64,000 nt of DNA from Photorhabdus akhurstii (GTDB taxonomy: Bacteria; Pseudomonadota; Gammaproteobacteria; Enterobacterales; Enterobacteriaceae): NCBI RefSeq assembly GCF_018448925.1, contig NZ_RCWE01000015.1, forward strand, positions 46,616 to 110,615, given 5' to 3'. Position numbers and translations under genes: made by a program. Every line of letters starts with the position of its first letter. Positions within the stretch are counted from its first letter, which is position 1. This document shows positions 19,000-30,556 of the stretch, piece after piece. The notes under the pieces were generated by a model. The model saw only the letters and a list, made by a program, of their open reading frames with translations, did no database searches and was not told where the DNA came from.

Positions 19000-19965
19000 T
19001 TAATCAATAAGTGAAAGTTGTTGCCGTAAATAGGTACCTGAACCTAATAATCCTGGTTGTGGATGAGTAATCAAATAAACAGGAATCTGTTGTATTAACG
19101 GTTTAAAACGCCCTTTATCTTCAAATCCATGAAGAAAGTTCGATTGCTTAAAGAACTCAAGGAATCGCGGCACTATACCACCAGCGATATACACACCACC
19201 AAAAGTCCCCATATTTAACGCCAAATTTCCGCCAAATCGCCCCATAATTTCACAAAATAGTGTCAAGGCACGATGGCAATATTGACAACTTTCATCCAAT
19301 GCTCGTTGCGTCACGGTTTCTGGTTCTAAATCTTCCGGCTGACGATGATCCAAGATAGCAATCGCCTGATAAAGGTTTACCAACCCACTACCGGACAAGA
19401 TTCTTTCTACCGAAACATGCCCAAATTTACGCCGTAAAACGGCCAATATCGCATCCTGTTCTTCACTATTCGCTGCAAAATCTACGTGACCACCTTCACC
19501 AGGCAAACTTACCCATTGTTTGTCTACCTTGATCAAATGAGCTACGCCAAGGCCAGTCCCTGCCCCGTAAACCGCTATCGGTTTGTCTTTAACCGCTTCT
19601 CCTCCGCCTAATTGAACCTTATGTTCTTCTGTCAGCATTGGAATCGCCATAGATACAGCCGTGAAGTCATTGATCACATCTAATTTTTCTAGCCCAAGCG
19701 TCTGTTTCAGCTCACTAATCGAAAATGCCCATTGGTGATTGGTCATTTCTATCCAATCACCATTTATCGGGCAAGCAATAGCGATACATGCATAAGTCAC
19801 TACTGTTTTTTGCTCCGCCAAATAGTGACTGATAATAGACTCTAATCCGATGTGTTGTTTTGCGCTATATGTTTCGATCCGCTCAATCGCCCCATTTTCC
19901 AAATTGCAAAGTGCTAATCTGGCATTAGTACCACCGATATCAGCAACAAGTCCGTAGAAATTCAT
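19000..19965 (-). CDS. glk: Glucokinase
   Basis: Glk phosphorylates free cytoplasmic glucose with ATP. The 321-residue protein begins with the ATP-binding phosphate-1 motif [12 protein letters not shown] and contains the hexose-binding [11 protein letters not shown] and the [11 protein letters not shown] and [10 protein letters not shown] segments of bacterial class B glucokinases. Its length equals E. coli Glk (321). The ATG lies close to the family's usual N-terminus. It is transcribed alone, leftwards, next to the tRNA-Lys/Val array; in E. coli glk lies in the same chromosomal neighbourhood as nupC, gltX and ligA. Confidence 0.97.
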   Translation of the reverse strand: MNFYGLVADIGGTNARLALCNLENGAIERIETYSAKQHIGLESIISHYLAEQKTVVTYACIAIACPINGDWIEMTNHQWAFSISELKQTLGLEKLDVINDFTAVSMAIPMLTEEHKVQLGGGEAVKDKPIAVYGAGTGLGVAHLIKVDKQWVSLPGEGGHVDFAANSEEQDAILAVLRRKFGHVSVERILSGSGLVNLYQAIAILDHRQPEDLEPETVTQRALDESCQYCHRALTLFCEIMGRFGGNLALNMGTFGGVYIAGGIVPRFLEFFKQSNFLHGFEDKGRFKPLIQQIPVYLITHPQPGLLGSGTYLRQQLSLID

Positions 19966-20174
19966 TTTTATATCCTAATAATTTGCCAGTACAACAATTA
20001 GGTAAAGCTTATCCCATCTGGCATTATTGGTATAGATCGTTTAACTATCTGATAATATCGTCCATTTAGCCGGTGTGCCGTACAAGTACTAAAATTACTT
20101 ACCACATCTTGGTTCTACCTGTTTCCAAGAGGCCATAGTTTGAGTGTTCACATTACTCGTGACTTTTTTTACTG

Positions 20175-20271
20175 CGGGCCTGCGCTCACGCGCGGTTGTC
20201 TCGCTTCGCTCGGCTCAAACCTGCGACCCATTGATTAAAAGTCAACTGCTCTACCGACTGAGCTAACAACC
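20175..20271 (-). pseudogene. Broken tRNA-Lys copy A (partial)
   Basis: On the minus strand the D-arm, anticodon stem with CTTTTAA loop and variable region of tRNA-Lys are intact, but the 5' acceptor strand is altered (AGGTTG instead of GGGTCG). The T-arm runs into the hairpin-rich insert seen in the next copies, and the 3' acceptor end is missing. It is a decayed end unit of the tandem array. Confidence 0.75.
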
Positions 20272-20309
20272 TGACTGTAGGAAAATTATTCTGATTGCGT
20301 CTTTTGAGA

Positions 20310-20449
20310 TGGTGGGTCGTGCAGGATGACTCGGCCTACGGCCTCGCCCTTCGGGCCAGCGCTCACGCGCTGTTGTCTCGCTTCGCTCGTCTCGAACCTG
20401 TGACCCATTGATTAAAAGTCAACTGCTCTACCGACTGAACTAACAACCT
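20310..20449 (-). pseudogene. tRNA-Lys copy B interrupted by a 64-nt insert
   Basis: This 140-nt unit equals a 76-nt tRNA-Lys plus a 64-nt hairpin-rich insert placed in the T-loop, between GGTTCGA-type sequence and ATCCTGC. The 5' acceptor strand is AGGTTG against a 3' strand of CGACCC, so the acceptor stem is also broken. It is repeated with a 177-bp period in copies C and D. Confidence 0.8.
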
Positions 20450-20486
20450 GACTGTAGGAAAATTATTCTAATTGCGTCTTTTGAGA

Positions 20487-20626
20487 TGGTGGGTCGTGCA
20501 GGATGACTCGGCCTACGGCCTCGCCCTTCGGGCCAGCGCTCACGCGCTGTTGTCTCGCTTCGCTCGGCTCGAACCTGTGACCAATTGATTAAAAGTCAAC
20601 TGCTCTACCGACTGAGCTAACAACCT
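20487..20626 (-). pseudogene. tRNA-Lys copy C interrupted by a 64-nt insert
   Basis: It has the same 140-nt structure as copy B, 177 bp further on. The anticodon arm (TTT anticodon) is intact, the T-loop carries the 64-nt insert, and the 5' acceptor strand is degenerate (AGGTTG). The insert contains the tight hairpins GGCC-GTA-GGCC, GCCC-GAA-GGGC and AGCGC-GTGA-GCGCT on the tRNA strand. Confidence 0.8.
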
Positions 20627-20663
20627 GACTGTAGGAAAAATATTCTAATTGCGTCTTTTGAGA

Positions 20664-20803
20664 TGGTGGGTCGTGCAGGATGACTCGGCCTGCGGCCTCG
20701 CCCTTCGGGCCAGCGCTCACGCGCTGTTGTCTCGCTTCGCTCGGCTCAAACCTGCGACCAATTGATTAAAAGTCAACTGCTCTACCGACTGAGCTAACGA
20801 CCC
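20664..20803 (-). pseudogene. tRNA-Lys copy D interrupted by a 64-nt insert, acceptor stem intact
   Basis: This copy has the 64-nt T-loop insert but retains a perfect acceptor stem (GGGTCG with CGACCC and encoded CCA). It is the transitional unit between the broken copies and the two normal tRNA-Lys genes. Without removal of the insert it cannot fold a normal T-arm, so it is called a pseudogene. Confidence 0.8.
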
Positions 20804-20840
20804 ATCTATAGGAAAACTACTCTAATTGCGTCTTTTGGAA

Positions 20841-20916
20841 TGGTGGGTCGTGCAGGATTCGAACCTGCGACCAATTGATTAAAAGTCAACTGCTCTACCG
20901 ACTGAGCTAACGACCC
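20841..20916 (-). tRNA. tRNA-Lys (TTT)
   Basis: This is a 76-nt gene on the minus strand with CCA encoded. The acceptor stem GGGTCG/CGACCC, the D-arm TAGCTCAG, the anticodon loop CTTTTAA with TTT anticodon, and the T-loop GGTTCGAATCC are all intact. It corresponds to lysV of the E. coli val-lys cluster near gltX. Confidence 0.97.
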
Positions 20917-20953
20917 ATCTGTAGGAAAACTACTCTAATTGCGTCTTTTGGAA

Positions 20954-21029
20954 TGGTGGGTCGTGCAGGATTCGAACCTGCGACCAATTGATTAAAAGTC
21001 AACTGCTCTACCGACTGAGCTAACGACCC
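20954..21029 (-). tRNA. tRNA-Lys (TTT), second intact copy
   Basis: The 76-nt sequence is identical to the copy at 20841, with encoded CCA and all arms intact. It is 113 bp from that copy, with a near-identical spacer, which indicates a tandem duplication. Confidence 0.97.
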
Positions 21030-21072
21030 ATACCAAATAGATGTGATATCGCCTGAAACAATCTTAATGAAG

Positions 21073-21148
21073 TGGTGGGCGATACCAGATTCGAACTGAT
21101 GACCCCCTCCTTGTAAGGGAGATGCTCTACCAACTGAGCTAATCGCCC
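21073..21148 (-). tRNA. tRNA-Val (TAC)
   Basis: This is a minus-strand gene with acceptor GGGCGAT/ATCGCCC, anticodon loop CTTACAA (TAC anticodon), GTTCGAATC T-loop and encoded CCA. It is the first of three valine tRNAs by coordinate, matching the valU-valX-valY arrangement next to gltX in E. coli. Confidence 0.97.
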
Positions 21149-21191
21149 ACTTCAATAACTATTGCTGCTTCTATACCACTGAATTTATGAT

Positions 21192-21267
21192 TGGTGGGCG
21201 ATACCAGATTCGAACTGATGACCCCCTCCTTGTAAGGGAGGTGCTCTACCAACTGAGCTAATCGCCC
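21192..21267 (-). tRNA. tRNA-Val (TAC), second copy
   Basis: It is nearly identical to the copy at 21073, differing at one D-arm/anticodon-stem junction base (C for T on the tRNA strand). All arms and the CCA end are intact. Confidence 0.97.
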
Positions 21268-21297
21268 AACCATAAAATCTTTTTCATCACAACGAGA

Positions 21298-21373
21298 TGG
21301 TGGGCGATACCAGATTCGAACTGATGACCCCCTCCTTGTAAGGGAGATGCTCTACCAACTGAGCTAATCGCCC
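21298..21373 (-). tRNA. tRNA-Val (TAC), third copy
   Basis: This is a tRNA-Val with intact arms and encoded CCA. It is the promoter-proximal gene of the leftward tRNA transcript, which reads Val-Val-Val-Lys-Lys and then into the broken Lys units. Confidence 0.97.
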
Positions 21374-21642
21374 GTCGTGATGGGGTCGCATTATAGGGAT
21401 AGTTCAGAATGAGTCAACGCTTTTTCTAGAGAAAAATATCGTTCGTCTCAAAATTAAACAAGGGTGAGATAATTATCGTCACTATAGGGTACAGTTTAGA
21501 CAAATACACTGACTTTTCTCAACAACTCCCCGTTAACAGCATTGAGGAATTAAGGTGCAGTGATAAAATAACCCCCCTCTTTTATTACTTAAATCACCGA
21601 TAACGTTCATTGAAAAGTGAAACGTAATTAAGGCAATCCCCA

Positions 21643-23061
21643 ATGAGTAAAATCAAAACCCGTTTCGCACCAAGCCCAACCGGCTATCTCCATGTTGGCG
21701 GTGCTCGTACCGCACTGTATTCCTGGTTATATAGCCGCCATAACAAAGGCGAATTTGTATTGCGTATCGAAGATACTGACCTTGAACGCTCAACTCAGGA
21801 AGCTATCAATGCCATTATGGACGGTATGAACTGGTTAAATCTGAATTGGGATGAAGGCCCTTATTATCAGACGAAACGTTTTGATCGCTATAATCAGGCG
21901 ATCGATCAAATGCTGGAACAAGGAAGCGCTTATCGCTGCTATTGTTCTAAAGAGCATCTGGAAGAATTGCGTGAGACTCAAATGGCAAATGGCGAGAAAC
22001 CACGTTATGACGGCCGTTGCCGTGATAATTCATGTCAACATAACCCAGATCAGCCCCATGTTGTCCGTTTCCGCAATCCACAGGAAGGTTCTGTTGTTTT
22101 TAATGATCGTATCCGCGGCCCCATTGAGTTCAGCAATCAGGAGCTTGATGATCTGATTATCCGTCGTACCGATGGCTCACCAACGTATAATTTCTGTGTT
22201 GTTATCGATGACTGGGATATGGAGATCACTCATGTCATCCGCGGTGAAGACCATATTAATAATACACCTCGTCAAATTAATATTCTGAAAGCACTCGGCG
22301 CTCCCGTACCAGAATATGCGCACGTTTCTATGATCCTCGGTGATGATGGTAAAAAATTGTCCAAACGTCACGGCGCAGTGAGCGTGATGCAATACCGTGA
22401 TGATGGCTACCTGCCAGAAGCACTGCTGAATTATCTGGTTCGTCTGGGTTGGTCGCATGGTGATCAAGAAATTTTCAGCATTGAAGAAATGACTGAGTTG
22501 TTCAGCCTGGATGCTATCAATAAATCCGCCAGCGCATTCAATACAGAAAAACTGCAATGGCTGAACCATCACTATATTAATACCCTGCCTCCAGAGAAAG
22601 TTGCCGTTCATCTAGCATGGCACATGGAGCAACAAGGTATTGATACCCGTAATGGTCCACAGTTGGTTGATCTGATTAAATTACTGGGCGAACGCTGTAA
22701 GACTCTGAAAGAGATAGCCGAATCTTGCCGCTACTTCTATGAAGATTTTGCTGAATTTGATGCCGATGCAGCGAAGAAACATTTGCGCCCAGTCGCCCGT
22801 CAACCTCTTGAAGTTGTCCGTGCGAAGCTGACTTCAATTACTGACTGGACGCCAGAAAATGTTCATCATGCCATTCAATCCACCGCTGATGAGCTGGAAG
22901 TCGGTATGGGTAAAATCGGTATGCCATTGCGGGTTGCGGCTACCGGTGCAGGTCAATCCCCAGGTGTGGATGTCACTATTCACGCTATCGGGCAAACTCG
23001 TACTTTATCCCGTATTAATCAAGCGCTGGAGTTCATTGCTCAACGCGAAACTCAATCTTAA
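21643..23061 (+). CDS. gltX: Glutamate--tRNA ligase
   Basis: GltX charges tRNA-Glu. The 472-residue class I synthetase has its HIGH-type motif as HVGG (17-20) within [11 protein letters not shown] and its KMSKS-type motif as KLSKR (238-242). The zinc-binding cysteines of the E. coli enzyme (YRCYC and GRC further on) are present. The length matches E. coli (471). It is divergent from the tRNA-Val/Lys operon and followed by two tRNA-Ala genes, the same organisation as in E. coli. A good terminator follows. Confidence 0.98.
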   Translation: MSKIKTRFAPSPTGYLHVGGARTALYSWLYSRHNKGEFVLRIEDTDLERSTQEAINAIMDGMNWLNLNWDEGPYYQTKRFDRYNQAIDQMLEQGSAYRCYCSKEHLEELRETQMANGEKPRYDGRCRDNSCQHNPDQPHVVRFRNPQEGSVVFNDRIRGPIEFSNQELDDLIIRRTDGSPTYNFCVVIDDWDMEITHVIRGEDHINNTPRQINILKALGAPVPEYAHVSMILGDDGKKLSKRHGAVSVMQYRDDGYLPEALLNYLVRLGWSHGDQEIFSIEEMTELFSLDAINKSASAFNTEKLQWLNHHYINTLPPEKVAVHLAWHMEQQGIDTRNGPQLVDLIKLLGERCKTLKEIAESCRYFYEDFAEFDADAAKKHLRPVARQPLEVVRAKLTSITDWTPENVHHAIQSTADELEVGMGKIGMPLRVAATGAGQSPGVDVTIHAIGQTRTLSRINQALEFIAQRETQS

Positions 23062-23071
23062 TTAATGCATC

Positions 23072-23108
23072 AAAGGCATCACTTACTACAGGTGATGCCT
23101 TTCTGTTT
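23072..23108 (+). terminator. gltX terminator
   Basis: AAAGGCATCAC (23072-23082) pairs with GTGATGCCTTT (23092-23102) around a 9-nt loop and is followed by CTGTTTT. It is an intrinsic terminator just after the gltX stop. Confidence 0.85.
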
Positions 23109-23311
23109 TCCAAAAATCCTATTTAATTGCTACCTCTTTATCACTTTCCCAAACACCTTCTATTTCACTTCAATCCATTGCTCAACCTCTGTTTTGTTAA
23201 TTGATCATAAAATTGATGGCTTTTTCAACGCTCGTTGTGAGAATGATAAGTTAGCCGTTGACAGTATTTGCAGGGTTTCATATTATGCGCCCCGTTCCAT
23301 TAATTTTGATT

Positions 23312-23387
<76 letters not shown>

Positions 23388-23444
23388 AATCCTTTATATT
23401 GAGATAAGGTATTTGGTACTAAAATTAGGAAATACCACGCTCGT

Positions 23445-23520
<76 letters not shown>

Positions 23521-23530
23521 AAATTATCAG

Positions 23531-23558
23531 GCCCTGAAAGCCATGCTTTCAGGGCTTT
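23531..23558 (+). terminator. tRNA-Ala operon terminator
   Basis: GCCCTGAAAG (23531-23540) and CTTTCAGGGC (23546-23555) form a perfect 10-bp stem, followed by TTTGG. It lies 10 bp after the second tRNA-Ala. Confidence 0.8.
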
Positions 23559-23613
23559 GGTTATTCCCATTCATAACCACCATCATCGATTAAAAAACAA
23601 ACGCCAACCTTGG

Positions 23614-23829
23614 CTAGCCTTTTTTCAATGGTTTCACCAACGAATCCAGTCCTTCTAGTTTTATTGCTAAAGTCATCTCCATCAGCGCACCCAATTTACC
23701 TTGTGGAAATTCCCCCTTACGAGCGAACCACAATAAATACTCTTCCGGTAAGTCAATGAGCATACGCCCTTTGTATTTACCAAACGGCATTGCAGTATTA
23801 GCAATTTCTATCAGGTTCTCTTTTTCCAT
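23614..23829 (-). CDS. DUF3820 family protein (YpeB-like)
   Basis: This 71-residue protein has the DUF3820 core MPFGKYKGRMLIDLP followed by EEYLLWFARKGEFPQGKLG, as in E. coli YpeB and the so-called quorum-sensing-regulated virulence factor family. The function of the family is not established. The length fits (small, single domain). It is transcribed leftwards, alone, convergent with the tRNA-Ala operon; nupC follows 83 bp further along the other side. In E. coli ypeB lies close to ligA, so the position is conserved. Confidence 0.9.
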   Translation of the reverse strand: MEKENLIEIANTAMPFGKYKGRMLIDLPEEYLLWFARKGEFPQGKLGALMEMTLAIKLEGLDSLVKPLKKG

Positions 23830-23912
23830 AATTTACACATCTATAAGGAGAAATAGGTGAAAGGGAATCTGCACCATTCATGATGCAATATTCCACGATA
23901 AAACATGATCTT

Positions 23913-25097
23913 TTACAGTACTAAACCGGCAATAGCCGCAGACAAGAAACTGACAAGCGTTGAACCAAATAGTAGTTTCAAACCAAAGCGGGAAACGACA
24001 TTACCCTGTTTCTCATTCAAGCCTTTAATCGCACCAGCCACAATCCCAATGGAAGAGAAGTTAGCAAAAGAAACCAGGAATACCGACAAAATACCCTGTG
24101 AACGAGGAGAAAGTTCTGTCGCAACGGATTGTAAGCTGTGCATTGCCACAAATTCGTTAGCAACCAATTTGGTTGCCATGACGCTACCAACCCGTAATGC
24201 TTCATCTGTGGGAATTCCAATTACCCAAGCAAATGGATAAAACACGTAGCCGAGCATCTCCTGAAAACTCTTTTCAAACACCATGCTGAACAAAGCATTA
24301 ATAGCCGCAATCAGGGCAATGAAACCAATCAACATAGCAGCAACAATGAGAGCCACTTTAAAACCCGCCAAAATATATTCACCTAGCATTTCGAAAAAAC
24401 TTTGGCCTTCGTGAAGATTGCTCATCTGAATATCTTCTTCACTGTCAACAGCATACGGATTAATCAGCGATAGGATGATAAAGGTACTGAACATATTAAG
24501 CACCAATGCCGCTACAACATATTTAGGCGCTAAAATTTGCATGTAAGCCCCAACGATCGACATAGAAACCGTTGACATTGCAGTCGCAGCCATCGTGTAC
24601 ATGCGACGCTCAGACATTTTTCCCAGTACGTCTTTATAAGCAATAAAGTTTTCAGACTGCCCAAGTATCAGAGAACTGACCGCGTTAAATGATTCCAGTT
24701 TACCCATGCCGTTGACTTTAGACAGCAGAGTACCAATAAACCGGATGATGATTGGCAATAGTTTGATATGCTGCAAAATACCAATCAGCGCAGAAATAAA
24801 GATAATCGGACACAATACATTCAGAAAGAAAAATGCTAGTTTTGCATCCATCATGCCGCCAAAAATGAATTCAGTCCCTTCACCCGCATATTTCAGTAAA
24901 TGCTCAAACAAACCGGCAAATCCCATGACAAATTCCTGACCAACACCAGAATTCAGGAAAAACCAAGCCAAGATAAGCTCAATAACAAGCAATTGAATAA
25001 TATAGCGAGGACGAATACTTTTACGGTCATTACTTGCCAAAATAGCAAGGCCGCCAATGACAATCAAAGCTAAGAAGAAATGCAGGATCTGAGACAT
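23913..25097 (-). CDS. nupC: Nucleoside permease NupC (CNT family)
   Basis: NupC is an H+-coupled concentrative nucleoside importer of the inner membrane for most nucleosides except guanosine types. The 394-residue product contains the CNT signatures [17 protein letters not shown] and [18 protein letters not shown] and about eight to ten hydrophobic segments. ATG 25097 (MSQILHFF) was chosen: it has GGAG six bases upstream and matches the E. coli N-terminus, while the upstream TTG would sit on the ribosome binding site. An ERIC element lies upstream in the promoter-side spacer. Confidence 0.97.
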   Translation of the reverse strand: MSQILHFFLALIVIGGLAILASNDRKSIRPRYIIQLLVIELILAWFFLNSGVGQEFVMGFAGLFEHLLKYAGEGTEFIFGGMMDAKLAFFFLNVLCPIIFISALIGILQHIKLLPIIIRFIGTLLSKVNGMGKLESFNAVSSLILGQSENFIAYKDVLGKMSERRMYTMAATAMSTVSMSIVGAYMQILAPKYVVAALVLNMFSTFIILSLINPYAVDSEEDIQMSNLHEGQSFFEMLGEYILAGFKVALIVAAMLIGFIALIAAINALFSMVFEKSFQEMLGYVFYPFAWVIGIPTDEALRVGSVMATKLVANEFVAMHSLQSVATELSPRSQGILSVFLVSFANFSSIGIVAGAIKGLNEKQGNVVSRFGLKLLFGSTLVSFLSAAIAGLVL

Positions 25098-25171
25098 ATC
25101 ACACTCCAAACACGATAGAAAGCGAGTTTTTATAAACGCATTCTATGCAATAAAAGGCGATCAAATAAGGA

Positions 25172-25288
25172 TATACCCGTTATCTTTCAAGTCGCCTCTT
25201 TGTTGGCTGCACTCGCTCACCCCGGTCACATAGTTTGGGGGATTCACTCCCTTGCCGTCGCGATGCATCTTGAAATCCATAGGGTATA
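25172..25288. repeat. ERIC element, internally shortened
   Basis: TATACCCGTTATCTTTCAAG and the inverted CTTGAAATCCATAGGGTATA form the ends of an Enterobacterial Repetitive Intergenic Consensus palindrome. The core ERIC words (GATTCACTCCC, CTCACCCCGGTCACATAG) are present. It is 117 bp rather than about 127, lacking roughly ten bases at the centre compared with the copies at 31352 and 60975. Confidence 0.9.
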
Positions 25289-25400
25289 GATATCACATTA
25301 GACTGAAATAATTCTTACTGTAAATCTTTACTTAATGTGTCTGATCACATTTTTAGCTGAATCGTATAAGATAAGCTTTAAAAACATCTTATCGCGCATG

Positions 25401-25433
25401 ACTGATTATTGAGAAAAACTCTCAATAATCAGT
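25401..25433. terminator. Perfect 14-bp inverted repeat downstream of ligA
   Basis: ACTGATTATTGAGA and TCTCAATAATCAGT pair perfectly around a 5-nt A-rich loop, just after the ligA stop on the minus strand. There is no strong T tract, so it may be a weak terminator or an mRNA 3'-end stabilising hairpin. Confidence 0.55.
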
Positions 25434-25447
25434 ATGTAAACAAAAAA

Positions 25448-27469
<2,022 letters not shown>

Positions 27470-27483
27470 TTATAACCAGCGAT

Positions 27484-27508
27484 AAAAAGCCCCCGGCTGG
27501 CGGAGGCT
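27484..27508 (-). terminator. zipA terminator
   Basis: Read on the minus strand, AAGCCTCCG and CGGGGGCTT form a GC-rich stem (one G.T pair) followed by TTTTTATC, between the zipA stop and the ligA start. Confidence 0.7.
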
Positions 27509-27526
27509 TGAACATTCGATAATTGA

Positions 27527-28438
27527 TTATACCTGAACACCAAGTGTGCTGCGAATACGCGCTTTATACAATTCGATTTTTTGCGGTGTCAGCATTTTTC
27601 GCTCATCATCAAGCACCACGCCCCCAACATCAGAGGCAATACGCTGAGCTGCCTGTAACATCAGTTTAAAATTCTGATTAGATTCTCCGTAAGAAGGGAC
27701 TACCATAAACATGGAAATCCCCGGAGTTGTAAAATCAGCCATTATTTCAGGATTAAATGAACCCGGTTTCACCATATTTGCCAAACTAAACAGTACCGGG
27801 CCACTACCTGATGGGTTCACGTGACGGTGAAAAATCTGCATTTCCCCAAACTGGAAGCCAGATTGCAGAATACTTTGCAGCAAGGGTTCACCATTCAATT
27901 CCTGGCCGTGGTGTGCTGCTACGTGAAGAACCAAAACGATTTCTTTCACCTTGGGCTGAGTTTCTTTTTCGCCAACCGCCTCTTGAGACTTTTCTTCAAT
28001 CGCAGATCTGTTTTTTTCAGGCTCGTTCTGCTCTTCGAATTCAAACAGACCGAGTTGGGGTTCCTGCTCTTCTATGACTGCTTTTCTCGCTGTCGTCTCA
28101 GGCTGATGACCCGTCAGCAACGGATCATCGCTTTCTTCAAGCGTTGCAGCATCAATTTCAGTCAACTTTTGCTGACGGCGCTCGATAGCTGGCTCAGCTT
28201 TATACTCCTGATGAGATTTCACCTGTTTATGGGCATAAGGCTTTTGCTGATTGCCGAACGCTTCATCGTCACTGTCATCGACGAAACTGTTCTGACGATC
28301 ATGTTTATGACGTTTGACTGGGCGATCACGAAAAAGCGAAGAACGCTCTTTACGGCTGGTCCACAACCCATGTAACAGCAAAGCTATTATTGCTATCGCA
28401 CCAACAATGATTAATATCAGACGCAAATCCTGCATCAT
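27527..28438 (-). CDS. zipA: Cell division protein ZipA
   Basis: ZipA tethers FtsZ to the inner membrane at the septum. The 303-residue protein starts with the conserved N-out membrane anchor ([20 protein letters not shown]), then a charged basic patch ([16 protein letters not shown]), a flexible linker, and the C-terminal FtsZ-binding domain with [18 protein letters not shown] and [18 protein letters not shown]. The linker here is rich in Glu, Lys and Gln rather than the Pro/Gln repeats of E. coli, and is somewhat shorter. It is divergent from cysZ, as in E. coli. Confidence 0.97.
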   Translation of the reverse strand: MMQDLRLILIIVGAIAIIALLLHGLWTSRKERSSLFRDRPVKRHKHDRQNSFVDDSDDEAFGNQQKPYAHKQVKSHQEYKAEPAIERRQQKLTEIDAATLEESDDPLLTGHQPETTARKAVIEEQEPQLGLFEFEEQNEPEKNRSAIEEKSQEAVGEKETQPKVKEIVLVLHVAAHHGQELNGEPLLQSILQSGFQFGEMQIFHRHVNPSGSGPVLFSLANMVKPGSFNPEIMADFTTPGISMFMVVPSYGESNQNFKLMLQAAQRIASDVGGVVLDDERKMLTPQKIELYKARIRSTLGVQV

Positions 28439-28658
28439 TGCGATCTCTGTTGTTTAATTAAGTATGCCACCACGGCGGAATATTTTCTGTATTAACTGTA
28501 TTTGTCAAATAACACAAGTGCAAGCTTATACACACTTTTCTTATCAGAAAGATGCCTAATAAGCCCCTTTTGCGTTCTTTTTATACAGAACAATACTAGT
28601 CAGTCGAAAATCCTACCTATATGATAGCGTTTCAATCACACAGGAGAGAATAGGAAGT

Positions 28659-29429
28659 ATGCTGAATTTGACAAAATTGCCCAAAAATTTGAGCGGCTTT
28701 CAGTATTTGATGCAAGGTTGCAAATTAATTACTCGCTCAGGCATTAAAAGATTTGTCCTATTGCCTTTGTTGGCAAATATTTTGTTTCTCGGCGGTTCAT
28801 TTTGGTGGCTCTATCAGAAACTGGAGAACTGGATCCCTTGGATAGTAAGCAAAGTACCAGATTGGATGCAATGGCTCAGTTATATTTTATGGCCGATGGC
28901 CGTGCTCTCTGTTTTGATGATTTTTACTTACTTCTTCAGCACAATAGCGAATTTTATCGCAGCGCCATTCAATGGTCTGCTAGCAGAGAAACTGGAAGCG
29001 GATTTAACAGGAATCCCCGCACCGGATACCGGCGTTTTAGCACTCTTCAAAGATGTTCCACGTATCCTAAAACGGGAATTAACCAAGCTGTGCTACTATA
29101 TTCCACGCGCTCTGGTCTTATTGTTACTCTATTTTATCCCTGTTATCGGGCAAACTGTCGCGCCTGTGCTCTGGTTTATTTTCAGTGCCTGGATGCTATC
29201 AATTCAGTATTGTGATTATCCCTTTGATAACCACAAAGTCAGTTTTCCAACAATGCGTAGCGCCCTTCGCCAAAACAAAATAATTAATCTGCAATTTGGA
29301 GCAACAGTGAGTATTTTAACCATGATACCCATTGTCAATTTGGTGATTATGCCTATTGCTGTATGCGCGGCGACAGCAATGTGGGTCGATCGCTATCGAG
29401 ATCAACATGCCCTTCGTATTATGCCATGA
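28659..29429 (+). CDS. cysZ: Sulfate transporter CysZ
   Basis: CysZ is an inner-membrane sulfate permease that supplies the cysteine pathway. The 256-residue product has the family's membrane segments, including [13 protein letters not shown] and the internal [21 protein letters not shown], and ends in a short basic tail. The length matches E. coli (253). A GGAGAGAATAGGA purine-rich stretch precedes the ATG. cysK follows 114 bp later in the same direction, a conserved pair, which supports a role in sulfur assimilation and likely CysB control, though no CysB site was assigned. Confidence 0.96.
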   Translation: MLNLTKLPKNLSGFQYLMQGCKLITRSGIKRFVLLPLLANILFLGGSFWWLYQKLENWIPWIVSKVPDWMQWLSYILWPMAVLSVLMIFTYFFSTIANFIAAPFNGLLAEKLEADLTGIPAPDTGVLALFKDVPRILKRELTKLCYYIPRALVLLLLYFIPVIGQTVAPVLWFIFSAWMLSIQYCDYPFDNHKVSFPTMRSALRQNKIINLQFGATVSILTMIPIVNLVIMPIAVCAATAMWVDRYRDQHALRIMP

Positions 29430-29543
29430 TATTCATTTAAGTTATTCTTTTAGACAATAAAAATATATTTAAGTTATATTTCCATTAACCGGTTGTTGGC
29501 GTATTGTTGACCGGATATCACTAAAAGGAGTTGAAAGACGAGT

Positions 29544-30497
29544 ATGAGTAAAATTTACGAAGATAATTCTTTGACTATTGGTCGTACCCCGTTAATTCGC
29601 CTAAAACACTTTGGCAATGGGCGTATTCTGGCAAAAGTGGAATCCCGTAACCCAAGTTTTAGTGTAAAATGTCGCATTGGTTCCAACATGATTTGGGATG
29701 CTGAAAAACGCGGTATCCTAAAACCGGGACAAGAATTAATAGAACCCACCAGTGGTAACACTGGAATAGCGCTTGCGTATGTCGCCGCCGCTCGGGACTA
29801 TAAATTAACGCTGACAATGCCAGAAACCATGAGTATTGAACGCCGCAAGCTCTTGAAAGCATTGGGTGCTCAGTTGATACTGACGGAAGGCGCTAAAGGT
29901 ATGAAAGGCGCCATTGAGAAAGCTAACGAGATTAAAGCTAGCGATCCCGACCGCTACATTATCCTGCAACAGTTCAGTAATCCGGCAAACCCGGAAATCC
30001 ATGAAAAAACCACAGGCCCGGAAATCTGGGAAGACACAGACGGTGAAGTGGATGCATTTGTTACCGGTGTAGGGACCGGCGGTACACTAACAGGCGTTAC
30101 CCGTTACCTGAAAAACACCAAAGGTAAAAATGTCACCGCGGTTGCCGTAGAACCCGAAGAATCACCCGTCATCAGCCAGACTCTGGCCGGTGAAGAAGTG
30201 AAACCTGGCCCTCATAAGATTCAAGGTATTGGCGCGGGTTTTATTCCAGATAACCTTGATTTGAAACTAGTTGATCGCGTTTTCAAAATCAGCAGCGAGG
30301 AAGCGATTAAAACCGCACGTGAAATCATGGTGAAAGAGGGCATTCTGGTAGGTATTTCCTCTGGTGCCGCCGTTGCGGCAGCGGTAAAACTTTCTCAGGA
30401 ACCGGAATATAAAGACAAAAATATCGTCGTCATTCTGGCTTCATCAGGTGAACGCTATTTAAGCAGCCCACTGTTTACTGACTTGTCTGATGAATAA
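29544..30497 (+). CDS. cysK: Cysteine synthase A (O-acetylserine sulfhydrylase)
   Basis: CysK makes L-cysteine from O-acetylserine and sulfide. The 317-residue fold-type II PLP enzyme has the Schiff-base lysine K42 in SFSVKCRIG, the substrate loop [12 protein letters not shown], the PLP phosphate loop [13 protein letters not shown] and the C-terminal [13 protein letters not shown]. coli CysK is 323 residues. It is followed by a clear terminator and then by the ptsH leader, the same order as in E. coli. Confidence 0.98.
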   Translation: MSKIYEDNSLTIGRTPLIRLKHFGNGRILAKVESRNPSFSVKCRIGSNMIWDAEKRGILKPGQELIEPTSGNTGIALAYVAAARDYKLTLTMPETMSIERRKLLKALGAQLILTEGAKGMKGAIEKANEIKASDPDRYIILQQFSNPANPEIHEKTTGPEIWEDTDGEVDAFVTGVGTGGTLTGVTRYLKNTKGKNVTAVAVEPEESPVISQTLAGEEVKPGPHKIQGIGAGFIPDNLDLKLVDRVFKISSEEAIKTAREIMVKEGILVGISSGAAVAAAVKLSQEPEYKDKNIVVILASSGERYLSSPLFTDLSDE

Positions 30498-30531
30498 AAG
30501 TTTTTAAGTAAGTTACTTAGATTTATTGATA

Positions 30532-30556
30532 AAAAAGCACCTAAATGGTGCTTTTT
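30532..30556 (+). terminator. cysK terminator
   Basis: AAAAAGCACC (30532-30541) pairs with GGTGCTTTTT (30547-30556) around TAAAT, giving a textbook intrinsic terminator with a T tract. Confidence 0.9.

Larger units (their letters stand above)
20310..20840. repeat. Tandem repeat, three units of 177 bp
   Basis: Unit starts at 20310, 20487, 20664 and the next tRNA at 20841 are exactly 177 bp apart. Each unit is an interrupted tRNA-Lys (140 bp) plus a 37-bp spacer (AAAATTATTCTAATTGCGTC type). The following intact pair has a period of 113 bp, which is 177 minus the 64-bp insert. Confidence 0.9.

Noticed and set aside
20133-21029. Regular repeats that could suggest a CRISPR array
   Set aside because: Repeat units are 177 or 113 bp and contain recognisable tRNA-Lys sequence, with nearly identical spacers. 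No CRISPR array was seen anywhere in the window.
20907-21155. An 82-codon open frame on the minus strand
   Set aside because: It is read through the tRNA-Lys and tRNA-Val genes; the apparent protein is a translation of tRNA sequence.
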